Of a DNA stretch of 64,000 bases, positions 11,185 through 22,664 are shown one piece after another. Position 1 is the stretch's first letter. Each line of letters opens with the position of its first letter. The notes below the pieces were generated by a model, which was not told the DNA's origin, did not search any database, and saw only the letters and a list, made by a program, of their open reading frames with translations. Origin of the DNA: Pempheris klunzingeri (lineage: Eukaryota; Chordata; Actinopteri; Acropomatiformes; Pempheridae); contig NC_092029.1 of NCBI RefSeq assembly GCF_042242105.1, positions 12,751,885-12,815,884 of the forward strand, given 5' to 3'. Both the position numbers and the translations under genes were made by a program.

Positions 11185-14100
11185 ATGTCTGTTGCAGCTC
11201 TACGTTTGATCCGGTGTCGGAGGCTGAGTACAGCTGGGCCCCCTGGAGTGAGGAAAGTGCTGCAGTGGAAAGATTTAAGTAAGTTAATGAACATCATCAG
11301 CCTACATGTGTGCTGCTTTTGTCAGCAATCCAATTTATTATAGTTCTCTAAATATATGGATCCATCTAGCTTTATGGTTTTGTCAGAACAGCTTCAGACC
11401 CTGCTCTAATGTAGATTCATTTTCTACTGTAATCTAGGGAAGGTTGCTAAAGTAACTGGTGCTGTTGTCTTGGGGTAAGTTACACTTTTTACAGACAGTT
11501 TTTAAACTCTTGACTTCAGTGGCCAAATTTGATTGCTGCAAATTTCTGTGATAAAAAACGGACTCAGTGTGCCCCAGCTTATCTGTTACCTTTCTACAGG
11601 GGCTGTCTGTTTATCACTTATGAAGTGGTGTCCTTGGACAAGGCTGTGACCATTGACACTAGTGCAATTCTTCAAGAGAAGTACAAGTCTTACATCTATC
11701 TGAGAGCCACTCCCTCAGATGAAAAGGAGAACCTCGCTGCAGGTACTTAATGTCATTCACATAGGCCAAACCTGAAAAGAATAAGACCATTCTGATAATT
11801 CCTTTTAGATCAGATGTATTGTTTTTGGACATGATCTCATGTCCAAGTCCAGCTGGATAACACCTGGAAATTATGCTGAGTGGCTTTATTCATTGCTTGT
11901 TCAAGTTTGCCAAGTCCAGGTGCCCAGTGACATCTGTTAACAGTACTTCCTGTCGTTCCTTGCTTCCCCTCTTTACTGTCTTTCCTGCCTGCATACTTTG
12001 GGCAGTCTGCTGACTGATCTCACTTCCAGTGGTCAAGGTTTACTTATTTAATGGAAATTACCATGTACAAACCTACACTAAGATACCAATTACAAACCAG
12101 TACTAAATAGCTTCTGTTATCTTGGTAGTGTTTTTGTAGAAATGTTACTCAGGTTTTCTAGGTCATTGTAGTTAAACTGTGTGTCTTTTCCAGGGCTTAC
12201 ACACAAAGCAAGGAGGGAACTTCATAAAGCAGCAAGGAGGTTTCTAGAAATATCATCTAGGCTTCTGCTTCAATCACTAGATGGTAAGAAACCAAAAGCT
12301 GTTGTTATACTGCACCAGTTCACCTAAAGATCACACTTGCAGTGCAGTGTAAAACTGGCGAACTGCCCCTCGCGTACCCACAATTGCAAAGTTGCTGCTA
12401 AACACATACAGTAGGGAAAATAAGTATTTGATACACTGCCGATCTTGCAAGTTTTCCCACTTACAAAGAATGGACAGGTCTGTAATTTTTATCGTAGGTA
12501 CCCATCAACTGTGAGAGACAGAATCTAAAAAAAATCCAGAAAAACACATTGTATGATTTTTAAATAATTAATTTGCATTTTGTTGCATGAAATAAGTATT
12601 TGATCCCCTACCAACCAGCAAGAATTCTGGCTCTCACAGACCTGTTTTTTAAAAAGCCCTCCTATTCTCCACTCATTACCTGTATTAATTGCTCCTGTTT
12701 GAACTCGTTACCTGTATAAAAGACACCTGTCCACACACTCAATCAATCAGACTCCAACCTCTCCAACATGGGCAAGACCAAAGAGCTGTCTAAGGACACC
12801 AGGGACAAAATTGTAGACCTGCATATGGCTGGGATGGGCTACAGGACAATAGGCAAGCAGCTTGGTGAGAAGGCAACAACTGTTGGTGCAATTATTAGAA
12901 AATGGAAGAAACTCAAGATGACTGTCAATCTCCCTCGGTCTGGGGCTCCATGCAAGATCTCACCTCGTGGGGTATCAATGATCAGAGAAAGGTGAGGGAT
13001 TAGCCCAGAACTACACGAAAGGAGCTGGTCAATGACCTGAAGAGAGCTGGGACCACAGTCTCAAAGGTTACCAATAGTAACACACTACGCCGTCATGGAT
13101 TAAAATCCTGCAGCTCACGCAAGGTCCCCCTGCTCAAGCCAGCACACATCCAGGCCCGTCTGAAGTTTGCCAATGACCATCTGGATGATCCAGAGGAGAC
13201 ATGGGAGAAGGTCATGTGCTCAGATGAGACCAAAATAGAGCTTTTTGGTTTAAACTCCACTTGGTGTGTTTGGAGGAAGAAGAAGGATGAGTACAACCCC
13301 AAGAACAGCATCCGAACCGTGAATCATGGGGGTGGAAACATCGTACTTTGGGGGTGCTTTTCTGCAAAGGGGACAGGACGACTGCACCATATTGAGGGGA
13401 GGATGGATGGGGCCATGTATCGCGAGATTTTGGGCAGCAACCTCCTTCCCTCAGTAAGAGCATTGAAGATGGGTCGTGGCTGGGTCTTCCAGCATGACCC
13501 AAAACACACAGCCAGGGCAACTAAGGAGTAGCTCCGTAAGAAGCATTTCAAGGTCCTGGAGTGGGCTAGCCAGTCTCCAGACCTGAACCCAATAGAAAAT
13601 CTTTGGAGGGAGCTGAAACTCTGTGTTGCCCAGCGACAGCCCTGAAACCTGAAAGATCTGGAGAAGATCTGTATGGAGGAGTGGGCCAAAATCCCTGCTG
13701 CAGTGTGTGCAAACCTGGTCAAGAACTACAGGAAACGTCTGACCTCTGTAATTGTAAACAAAGGTTTCTGTACCAAATATTAAGTTCTCTTTTTCTATTG
13801 TATCAAATACTTATTTCATGCAATAAAATGCAAATGAATTATTTAAAAATCATACAATGTGTTTTTCTGGATTTTTTTTTTTAGATTCTGTCTCTCACAG
13901 TTGAAGTGTACCTACGATACAAATTACAGACCTGTCCATTCTTTGTAAGTGGGAAAACTTGCAAGATTGGCAGTGTATCAAATACTTATTTTCCCCACTG
14001 TATATTTATTCTCAGACAAATGCAGTTATCCATCATGACGTGCAGTGTGTATAAAGGAAACACCTGCATTGTACACGCGTATCCTGTTTTGAATGTCACA

Positions 14101-17100
14101 TAGTTTGGGCATTAATGTGTATATTGTGCAATTGGCTCTAATACACATGACTGATATATTTTTGTTCACTTTATACTGACTCAGTAGGAATCCCTCACTT
14201 TTACTTGTAAATGCACTATTTTTTTTTTTTTAAGATTATAGAAATCTATGACAGCATTTCCATGAAATTATACTCTGGTAAAACATCTAATAAATAAACT
14301 TTTGACTTTTGAAAAATGAATAGCTGCCAAGTTGATGACACAAGGTTTGAAACCACAAGGTTTGTGACTTTGTAGCTGATGTAATAATCTGAAAGTGGTA
14401 CCGTAGATCCTACTGTAGTTGGTCACAGTAGTTGTAGTTTAAATGCATTTCCGCAATGCCTTTAGGAATATTTGTAGCACCCTTTATCCTCTTTGCTTTG
14501 TAAATGTTCTGCCAGTTTTTTTCTCTGTTTGTACACCATAGAGCACTTTAGCCATGTGGATGCAGACCCACATGAGGTGGCATTATGGGTCTTACTGAAG
14601 AGGACACAGTCAGCTAATAAAGCAATCAGACTACAGGCTGTACATGAGCTTGCAGACAATCACCACTGGCATGGTAAAAATGCACATCACTTCAGGTTTA
14701 CTGTATATACAACAAGTGAAGTGAGGTGGATTAGTTCATACCTGTTGTCAATAACGCAGACTACCAGTACCAGACAGCAGCCCAGATTATAGACCAGAGA
14801 ACAGCTGTGGGCCTGGCCCGGACCCTTCAGGTAGACCTTCGATTCTTCCTGCGTTCACCTGCACTGCCTGACCTGGAGGACGTAAGTATCTCTGTAGAAC
14901 ACCTCTTTATCTGCATTACTTGCAAACAACACTCACCCACAGACTTTGTTTCTTAACTAAACATGGTGGCCTCTACACTTTTTGATTTTGTATTTCTTTA
15001 AGAGTTTTTTCAACAAATCAGATTCATTTTATTGGATATTGTTGGAAAAGGCTTTTGCATGTGTAGTTGTTGATCTGTAAGGGACACTATTGATTCTTTA
15101 CCTTAGCATTAGATTACCCTAGTATGTCAGATGATAACTAGAAAGTGTTTTTTCACAGGGTTTGTCGGCAGAAGATGAACTGAGGCAGCTGCTGGGATCT
15201 CTGCCTCAGTCTGATGTGGACAAATGTGTTCAGTACTTCACCTCATTGGCCCTCAGGGAGAGCACCCAGTCCTTGGCAGCACAACGGGTAACTGAGCTAG
15301 AAAGATGGACATACATATGCACTTTTGAAAAGTAACTACTAAAGCAGGAAGGAGAACAACTCCTTGTTCAAAAAGGTTGACAATTCAAATATTTAAATTA
15401 TCTTACTAATCCATATGTTCTACTATGTTGCAGGGTGGTTTGTGGTGTTTTGGCGGTAATGGGCTGCCTTACGCCCAGAGCCTCACCTCTGTTCCCTCTG
15501 AGAAGGTTGAATCCTTCTGCCTACAGGCACTGGTGCAGCACTCAAAGGTAATGATGGCAATAATGCTTCTAAACATGACCCAGTCTTGGGGTAAAGTTAT
15601 CTCATTATTTTTCTTAAAATGACCATAATTACAGTTCAACACAGAAGGGCATTTCTTGTTTTCTTCTTTTCAGAGATAAATACTTATTAACCTCATTATG
15701 CCATCAGTTAATTTAGTCCATATCTGAACACCAATCTGTGTGAGTTGGACTAATTAATGTGGAGACTGTGGTTGATTCTGATCACCTGCTAAGGTGAACA
15801 AACATTCTGAAACTTACTGAAACACATCTTGTCTGCAGGTCCAGAGCCACTGTGATCACATAGTTGCCAACGGGGGTTTGCAGCTCCTCCAAAGGGTTTA
15901 TCAGCTTCGTAGAGACTCCTTGAAGATTCAAAGGAACGTTGTTCGTATCATAGGAAATTTGGCTCTCAATGAGAGTATTCACCAGGCCATAGCCCAGTCA
16001 GGCGAGTCTGAAACTCATCTCATTAATCCATAGAGGACTCTGGTCATGTGTCACCTTGGCTGGGTGTACTAAGTTGTTATTAAAAGCCAGATCTACTGGA
16101 TGCATGTGCATACTTCACTATTAGAAAGACTTAATCAAACATAAACCTTTTTTTTTACTGTCGTCACCACAGCTGTCAACTGTTGGCCTAGACATGTTTA
16201 ATATCATCCACCGCTGTTTGTTTGTATTTTCTGGTTTTAATTTCTGTCTTAATTACTTTCTGTCCCAATTGTATTAACTGAACAACAGATTATAAGGAAT
16301 CCAATCTTTTTTCTCTCTCTGTCTTCCTTACCTGTCTAATGCCTTCAGGTTGGGTATCTGTCCTGGCTGAGATGATGCAGTCCCCTCATGTCATGCAGGC
16401 ATCTCATGCAGCCCGTGCTCTGGCCAACCTGGATAGAGAGACAGTGAAAGAGAAATACCAAGACGGCGTCTATATCCTCCACCCACAAACACGCGGCAAG
16501 TAGGAAAACAATTCTATTGTTCTTTCATATTTATAATTTATAATTATAATATTTAATTTCATTTTATATGTAAACCAACACTATTTGACAATTTGTTAAT
16601 TTACAGCCAGCAAATCAAAGCAGACGTGCTCTTCATCCATGGGATTCTAGGGGCCGCTTTTAAAACGTGGAGGCAGAAGGACCGAAATATTTTAGAGGAA
16701 CAGAAGGAGGCAGAGAGTGGGGGAGACTACACTGAGTGCTGGCCAAAGGTGAAAAATCCACCAAATTCTTTCGATCGATTATTGAACAGTATTATGGATC
16801 ACCATAAAGTGTCTTTCCATTTAATCCCCCAACAATGAAATTACGTTTTTGGAACAACTATGGATTTGTCTATCTGGTTATGGGGAAGAATCAGAAGTGT
16901 TTGGTTTGCTCAATTAAATCTGAGATCTGATGCGGATTTTGATCAATCTTGAGGAAAAGTAACCATCTCTCTCTGTTGCTGTGTTCTCTTTTATTTACAG
17001 TCATGGTTGGCGGCTGACTGTCCAAATCTGAGAGTACTATCAGTGGAGTACGACAGTCACCTTAGTGACTGGAAGGCCAAGTGTCCAGCTGAGAACCAGA

Positions 17101-18336
17101 GGTGAGGAATCTGTAGTTTCTTCATGTGTCTACTGGTGTTTTAAGTCGAAAATATTGTAGCACATTGCAAGCATGTTTTCTGTTATTGGTTATTTTCATC
17201 TTACTTAACACATTTATTACTTACTAATGGTAATTTTTGTATAATCTATCCAACATCATGACTATTTAAAGGTAGCTACCATTCTTGTTGAAATTAGATG
17301 TTTTTCATCTCACATGTTTGAGTATTCATTATGCACAATTCCAGTTCCCTATTCATTCATTTTTTTGCTTTTGTCTCTTCAGGAAGACCTTGGCCTACAG
17401 AAGTCAAGAGCTGCTAAAGAAGTTAAAGTTGGCGGGAGTTGGAGAGAGGCCTGTGGTCTGGGTAGCCCACAGTATGGGAGGTATTTTGTCAGAACTTTCC
17501 TTCCACAAGCATGTTTTACTCAGATCCCTTGAACACAACATGAAAAAGAAAGTGCTTAATCTTCTTTCACACCTGCGCCTACATGTGATTATATGTGTCT
17601 GATTTAAAAGTTGGCACTACCTGTCTGTATGCGCCTGTGTTTGATTTTCCATTAGGGCTGCTTGTGAAGAAAATGCTGCTGGATGCCTCAGAGGACCCAG
17701 ATATGCAAGGACTGTTAAACAATACCAAGGGCATTATGTTCTATAGTGTTCCTCATCATGGCACCTCGATGGCAGAGTACTCGGTCAATGTCAGATATCT
17801 CCTCTTTCCCTCTATAGAAGTCAGAGAACTTTGTAAAGGTATGCGAATAAAATAAAGACAGCTTGTGTTTTACAGAATTTGTTCAATATCCACTGTGAGT
17901 TGTTATCCCTGTGTTGTTGTTTTTTAAGACTCACCAGCACTGCGCAACCTGAATGAGAACTTCCTGAACATCGCCAAAGAAAAGGAATTCAAGGTTCTGA
18001 GCTTTGCAGAGACGCTGCCAACAAATATTGGACCCATGGTCAAGATACTGGTGGTTCCGACACAGTCAGCAAGTATGTAACACTAATGCACATGGGAAAT
18101 GAGACAGAGTAAGAGCACCAAGAATATAGATTTCAAAAGCTTTATGTCTGTAGTGTTCCTCTTAATTCTTACCTTGAGCTTGCTCTGGTTTGGTTTCAGA
18201 TCTCAGCATTGGGGAGCTCATCGAGGTGGACGTAGATCATCTCAACATCTGCAAGCCAGAGAAGAAAGACTCATTTCTGTACAAGCGCAGTCTCAAGTTC
18301 ATCCAGGAAGCACTGCAGAGTTACATCAGCCAGTGA
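11185..18336 (+). CDS. serac1: Serine active site-containing protein 1
   Basis: Sixteen coding exons: 11185-11278, 11438-11474, 11600-11742, 12194-12283, 14542-14673, 14760-14881, 15159-15287, 15434-15547, 15839-16001, 16349-16499, 16607-16748, 17001-17101, 17383-17480, 17656-17838, 17929-18072, 18200-18336. They sum to 1980 bases and 659 residues (human is about 654), and every phase closes. SERAC1 acts at mitochondria-ER contacts in phosphatidylglycerol remodelling and cholesterol handling; human loss causes MEGDEL syndrome. An N-terminal hydrophobic segment spans about residues 37-51. A middle armadillo-like region includes [14 protein letters not shown]. The alpha/beta-hydrolase domain starts near ADVLFIHG and has the lipase nucleophile in AHSMGG (Ser503) and a VPHHG motif. 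All introns are GT-AG except the one after 16001, whose donor is GCGAGT. The ATG at 11185 is the first in frame and begins [13 protein letters not shown], a basic, targeting-like head. Confidence 0.95.
12409..14000 (+). mobile_element. Tc1-like DNA transposon in serac1 intron 4
   Basis: This 1592-bp element begins CAGTAGGGAAAATAAG and ends with the inverse CTTATTTTCCCCACTG, flanked by TA at 12407-12408 and 14001-14002, the target duplication of Tc1/mariner elements. The inverted repeats are about 195 bp (12409-12604 and 13805-14000). Each carries the word AAATAAGTATTTGAT at its outer and inner end, the IR/DR layout of Sleeping Beauty-like elements. The two arms differ at only about seven or eight bases by eye, so the copy is fairly young. 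It resembles the PPTN/Passport-type Tc1 elements of fish as I remember them; the family name needs a database. It carries one damaged transposase gene. Confidence 0.95.
12768..13783 (+). pseudogene. Broken Tc1 transposase
   Basis: An ATG at 12768 opens [19 protein letters not shown], the paired-type helix-turn-helix head of Tc1 transposases. About 73 codons in, near 12980, a frameshift moves the reading frame; the rest continues in another frame with VMCSDETK (first Asp at 13223), QHDPKHTA (second Asp at 13496) and [11 protein letters not shown] (Glu at 13595). Stop codons interrupt that frame at 13529 (TAG) and 13643 (TGA). The usual HDNDPKHT motif has lost two codons, so the catalytic Asp-Glu spacing is two residues shorter than the DD34E norm. 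The gene cannot make a working enzyme. Confidence 0.9.
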
Positions 18337-18969
18337 CTGAAATATATGAACACAAAACACACTGATACAACCTGCCATTTACTTGAACCAACCCCCCCAG
18401 AATCAATTTGACACATATCTGCCTCTTCTTGTTGTATATTTATAAAGAACCACTAATGTGATCCTAATAGAATGAAGAGAATTCAATTTATTTCACATAT
18501 TAATTACTGTGAAGAGTTATCATTTTGTTCTCCTGGTCATCATCCTACATTGGTCACGCTCACTAGTAAGTCACAAGAGTTTTAAAGATCATATGAATAA
18601 TTACGTTTACAAATATGTTCTGATCAATAACATTTATCCAATATTTTATTTTTCTGGCACTTAACATATAGCACATAATGTTGATACTATTTACTTGCAG
18701 GTGCACTGACGTGTCATTCAGGCCCCACAGTATTTTTGACCAGAGCTATGGTTTAAGATTTTACTTTTATATGTCTGTGTCTTGTTCTAACTACAGTATG
18801 ACAGTCATGTTGTTTGCCAAAACATATTCCTCCCTGGACCTTACCTGAAATGGACCTCTATTAACATTAGTTCAGGTTGCTTTATTTATTTGAGCGGGAC
18901 TAAACAAGCATTTGGTGTTTAATCCGCATATGTTTGTGGTCCAAATTGACACTGGCAATGCTTACAATG

Positions 18970-18975
18970 AATAAA
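18970..18975 (+). terminator. serac1: Poly(A) signal, serac1 (candidate)
   Basis: A canonical AATAAA lies about 630 bases after the serac1 stop codon, followed by T/GT-rich sequence. Confidence 0.6.
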
Positions 18976-19061
18976 TGTATGATGTTGGAAGCTTCCTTTG
19001 ACTGTTTTTCATCTTAAAGCCACTTTTGTCTTACAACATTAATACTAGTGTCGTGAAATAC

Positions 19062-19420
19062 ACTCACTGGCTACTTTATTAGGTACACCTACACAATCTC
19101 ATGCAATCAAGTACAACAGCTCTACCACATATTGTAGCTTTTTGAAGACGTAATGGAGTTAAAACTTTTCAAGAAGTGTTAATTAAACTATGTTTATTAC
19201 TGAGGTTGTAGTTAGTGTAGTAGTGGATATAAGTTGTATATAATGAGATGTGTTTCTAATTTGCCCCCTCATATTTATAAATGGGGTGGGCAAAATATCA
19301 GAAACACCTCAATATATTACACCCCAATTGAACATGACTGCAAATAACAACCTCAATAATAGATTAATTCAGTTCTGACATTGTGAAACACAATAAAATA
19401 TTATTAAACAACATAGTAAT
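19062..19420 (+). repeat. Tc1/mariner-like non-autonomous remnant
   Basis: The left end reads CACTCACTGGCTACTTTATT followed by AGGTACACCT, a close match to the terminal repeat of a common fish Tc1/mariner-like family (consensus from memory: cactcactggccactttattaggtacacct, split here for length as CACTCACTGG and CCACTTTATT and AGGTACACCT). The matching right end is not visible, so the copy seems truncated or decayed. The interior has no coding sequence. The right boundary given is approximate. Confidence 0.6.
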
Positions 19421-20113
19421 ATAAAATTACACACCTGTGAAGGACGATTAACCCGTTTCCTCACTGATAAATGCATTGTAACTATTTGTAATTATGGGGG
19501 AGTCATGAATAATTTCAGATATTGAAATCTGTAATTTACTATATTTTTGCGACATGGGCAGATTGTGTTTCACACAGGATTGTCCCTTGGTCCACACCGT
19601 ACGTTACCCTACGTCTGTCTGAAAGTTAGCATAAGAAACGAGCACAGCAATCCGGTTAATGAAAGTCCTCTCTTCTTTCTCAACTCCTTCGCTTGAATGT
19701 AGGTATGAACATATTAATTGGTCGCTTGTTTTGTTGGATATTATTTGAATTCGGCAATACTTAACGGCACATTTTTTTTGTCTTACTTTTGAGCTAACGT
19801 TAGCACTAGCATGCTAACCAGGCTAAAATCCATAGACCGAAGCTAGCAGTTTTGTTCATTAAACAAAAACGTTTCTCGTCTGTTTCTGATGTTATGATGA
19901 CGTTAACATATTTTAAAAGGACTGTTTCTTACAAAACCTTACCATGCCATACTTTTAGAGTCTAGCTTTACGTTTCCTTGCATGTATGTACTGTCCTGAG
20001 ATAACTTATTGCTGCGTTAGCTACTCATGTTTACTTCAGCTTTGTTTTTTGTGCTGCAGGTTCTGAACATTTTAATTAGCAAAGACCCCCGATTTCTCTG
20101 CAACTGTGTCAAC

Positions 20114-20455
20114 ATGGTCAACGTACACAAAGGTGTCCTTGTTGAATGGTAAGGAAAATAATAGCGCTGCACAGAAATATTTGTGTCTTAAGTATATTAC
20201 TCCTCAAATCTGTGCAGAATGTAATGACTTACGCAGTTGTCTCCCCGTCCTCCGTCCTCCGCTAACTGGACCAGTGATCCGGCCATGAAACAGTTCCTCC
20301 TCTACCTGGATGAAACAATGGCCCTGGGAAAGAAGTTCATCCTCAAGGACCTTGATGACACACACGTCTTCATCCTGGCAGAGGTGGTCCACACCCTCCA
20401 GGAGAGAGTTGGAGAGTTAATGGACCAGAATTCATTCCCCATCACACAGAAATAA
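20114..20455 (+). CDS. gtf2h5: TFIIH subunit 5 (TTDA/p8)
   Basis: The coding sequence is 20114-20148 joined to 20275-20455, 216 bases giving 71 residues, exactly the human length. The intron is only 126 bp, with donor TG|GTAAGG and acceptor ggaccag. The protein begins [19 protein letters not shown], continues LLYLDE and [12 protein letters not shown], and ends SFPITQK, nearly identical to human GTF2H5. It is the smallest subunit of the transcription and DNA-repair factor TFIIH. It binds p52, stimulates the XPB ATPase and is needed for nucleotide-excision repair; human mutations cause trichothiodystrophy group A. Here it runs in the same direction as serac1, whereas the human pair is divergent. 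A poly(A) signal AATAAA lies near 20710. Confidence 0.95.
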
Positions 20456-20966
20456 CTCTCAACTCTTTCAATGAGCTGTTTCTTCTTGGACTTTGGACGG
20501 TTTCACAGTTTGTCTTTAAAGTGAACATGATTTGCAATGTTTGAACTGTGGACTTGGCATGTTGAGCAATTGCCCATTTTTGTGTTACATTAAAGTGAAA
20601 AGTGTTGAAATTAAAATGAAGACATTGCATGGTTTGTTTTGTATGATCTTAGTTAAAATTACTGATTTGAGTTGCCTTTTATTGAGGGTTGTTGAACGCA
20701 GAGAATCAAAATAAAAGGCTATAAAGAGACAGGTTATTGGGGAAGGGGTGTTATTTTTCACCTCATTTAATGCAGGTATGATGACCATCATAATGTTTGA
20801 CTAAAATAATAAGTAGCACAAATAAATTTAATAACCTTATGTTCAGTGCAAAGATCACACGTCACAACGTTGGAGTTGTCATTTCACCATATGTTAAAAA
20901 GACGCAATGTTACTTATAGTCCTATAGTCAGTCCTGATTTTAATACACCATTTTCTGTTCATTGTC

Positions 20967-21037
20967 CTGTGACTGACTGTTAACCAGTCCAGGGTGTATC
21001 CCACCTCTCACCCAAAGTCAGCTGGGATTGGCTCCAT
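20967..21037 (+). repeat. L2/SINE-type retroposon tail fragment
   Basis: The words CCAGTCCAGGGTGTATCCCA and CCAAAGTCAGCTGGGAT and TGGCTCCA in order match the shared 3' tail of fish L2-clade LINEs and the SINEs they mobilise. The fragment is short and has no visible 5' part, so its exact family is uncertain. Confidence 0.6.
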
Positions 21038-21904
21038 ATAAAACACTGTAAACAAAGTGATCACAAAACTAGAATTATTTATCAAGCTGATTCTTGATCA
21101 GTCCTACAATTAAATCAATCAGTAAGCAAGGCACATGAATATGAGATGTGACTTGATAAGGGACAAAGCTAGCTGTGTGAAATGGCTCTCACCTTCAGCC
21201 TACCAGTCAGAAGATGCCTTTAAATGAAGACCATTCCCCCAAAAGTGTCTGCTCATCCAATCCATAGGAGGGAACTTGACAGCAAGATTCTTCAGGTGAC
21301 TCTCAGGATCATTTTGGTCTGGGTGTATGTTGTGAAATTATCACTGAAATCAAATAATGTGGTTAAATGTAAAATGTAATCACATTATTTAAATGAGTTA
21401 GTAAATTAGTAGTTTTTAAATTAGGAATTCCAGAACTTTCTTAAGGGCACAACAGCCAGATGAAAACAGAGCATGTCAGACTGGTCGGGTTGATTTTGAA
21501 GAAGGGGCATTACGGCCAAACTCCGGGGTATCCAATGCACTGGCTGGGGTGTAATTCCGACCCTGAGACAGAGCCACAATATTTCATTTGTTTTATTTTC
21601 TGTTTTCTGTTACATTTTGTGTTGAGTGGTTTGGATAGTAATGTTCACTATGATTCGGCTCCTGATTATTCATGTTAAATTCCACATCCACATATCGAAA
21701 TGATCTGACTCCAAACTCAGCTTTCATCGGTTTTCTATTGAACTCAAACATTATGGCACTTAAATCAAATATGTAAAGAACAAAAAAGCTACTAAAACTT
21801 TAAACATTTTAAAGGAAGTACATTTTATCTCAACACTAAAACAGCTAATACTGAATCGGCTTTAGACTCCTATGATTGATACAGATTGACTTTTACTGTT
21901 TTGA

Positions 21905-21974
21905 TGTTTAAATAAAACGTTTAAACGACGTTTAAATAAAACGCAAATGTTCAGTAGAGACTACTGAACATTTG
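21905..21974. repeat. Direct repeat plus 14-bp perfect hairpin
   Basis: The 14-base word GTTTAAATAAAACG occurs twice about 24 bases apart. It is followed at 21944-21974 by a perfect inverted repeat with 14-base arms (CAAATGTTCAGTAG and its complement) and a 3-base loop. Confidence 0.85.
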
Positions 21975-22452
21975 AGCCATTATAAAGCCACATAAGTTGA
22001 GCAGTATGTGACAAACTCCTGCAGCTTAAACACTACTTGCTGATTAGTTTTAGTTCATAAAGTATTCTGTGTCTATCTATACTGTATGTTTCTCTCTTTA
22101 TTGATACCAGCCAGGAAAAAATATGTTGGTAACTAAAATAAATAAGTGCACACGTACAATTAAGTGTTTTTCAGACTGTGAAACCACATCAGAGGATTTG
22201 CACTTCTGGGGAGTGAGCAGAACTACAGACCAACGGAGCCAAACAACAGATTCAATCCTATCGATCAGTGTCAGGACATAACAATGAACAGATGCTTTCA
22301 TCATGCAGCACTCTTGCTTTTACAATCTACTCTCTTCTAACTATTACTGCTTTCATTAGGTTGATAACAGTACTGACTGAGCATGTTATTAGGTCACAGG
22401 GCGATAGATACACAGTGAATCACCTCTGCTCTACATATATCACCCATTGTGT

Positions 22453-22466
22453 TATTTTCTTTAGAC
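22453..22466 (-). promoter_or_regulatory. snRNA 3' box (candidate)
   Basis: On the minus strand the word GTCTAAAGAAAATA begins about seven bases after the end of the U2 gene. It resembles the snRNA 3'-end processing box (GTTTN0-3AAARNNAGA), in the right place and orientation. Confidence 0.5.
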
Positions 22467-22473
22467 ATAGTAA

Positions 22474-22664
22474 GGGGGGTGCACCGTTCCTGGAGGTACT
22501 GCAATACCAGGTCGATGCGTGGAGTGGACGGAGCAAGCCCCTATTCCATCTCCCTGTTCCAAAAATCAATTTAATATATGGTCCCCGGGTAGGGGACGTA
22601 TCAGATATTAAACTGATAAGAACAGATACTACACTTGATCTTAGCCAAAAGGCCGAGAAGCGAT
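22474..22664 (-). ncRNA. U2 spliceosomal snRNA
   Basis: The minus strand from 22664 starts ATCGCTTCTCGGCCTTTTGG and matches vertebrate U2 end to end (about 191 bases). It includes the branch-site recognition stretch GTGTAGTA, the Sm site ATTTTTGG and the 3' stem-loop ending GGAACGGTGCACCC. Differences from the human sequence I remember include a stem-loop II change in which CTC/GAG became CCC/GGG on both sides, preserving pairing. That argues for selection and against a decayed pseudogene. No polyA tail or target duplication was seen, so it does not look retroposed. I could not pick out a convincing proximal sequence element about 55 bases upstream, so expression is likely but not shown. Confidence 0.92.

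Larger units (their letters stand above)
18337..20113 (+). other. serac1 3' UTR and gtf2h5 promoter region
   Basis: The serac1 3' UTR probably runs to just after the AATAAA at 18970. A degenerate transposon fragment follows at about 19062-19420. From about 19550 the sequence is CpG-richer and probably holds the gtf2h5 promoter. A candidate non-coding exon ends at 19702 (donor GTATGA) and could join the acceptor ctgcag at 20059. The palindrome GCTAACGTTAGC lies at 19793-19804. Confidence 0.55.
20456..22473. other. gtf2h5 3' UTR and intergenic region
   Basis: The gtf2h5 3' UTR probably ends shortly after the AATAAA near 20710. The rest is AT-rich intergenic sequence with a retroposon tail fragment at 20967-21037 and a short hairpin with direct repeats at 21905-21974. 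No gene was recognised before the U2 snRNA gene. Confidence 0.55.

Noticed and set aside
21479-21560. A GC-richer patch that at first looked like a 5S-type or snRNA fragment
   Set aside because: The similarity does not extend beyond a few short words and no secondary structure or promoter boxes could be matched.
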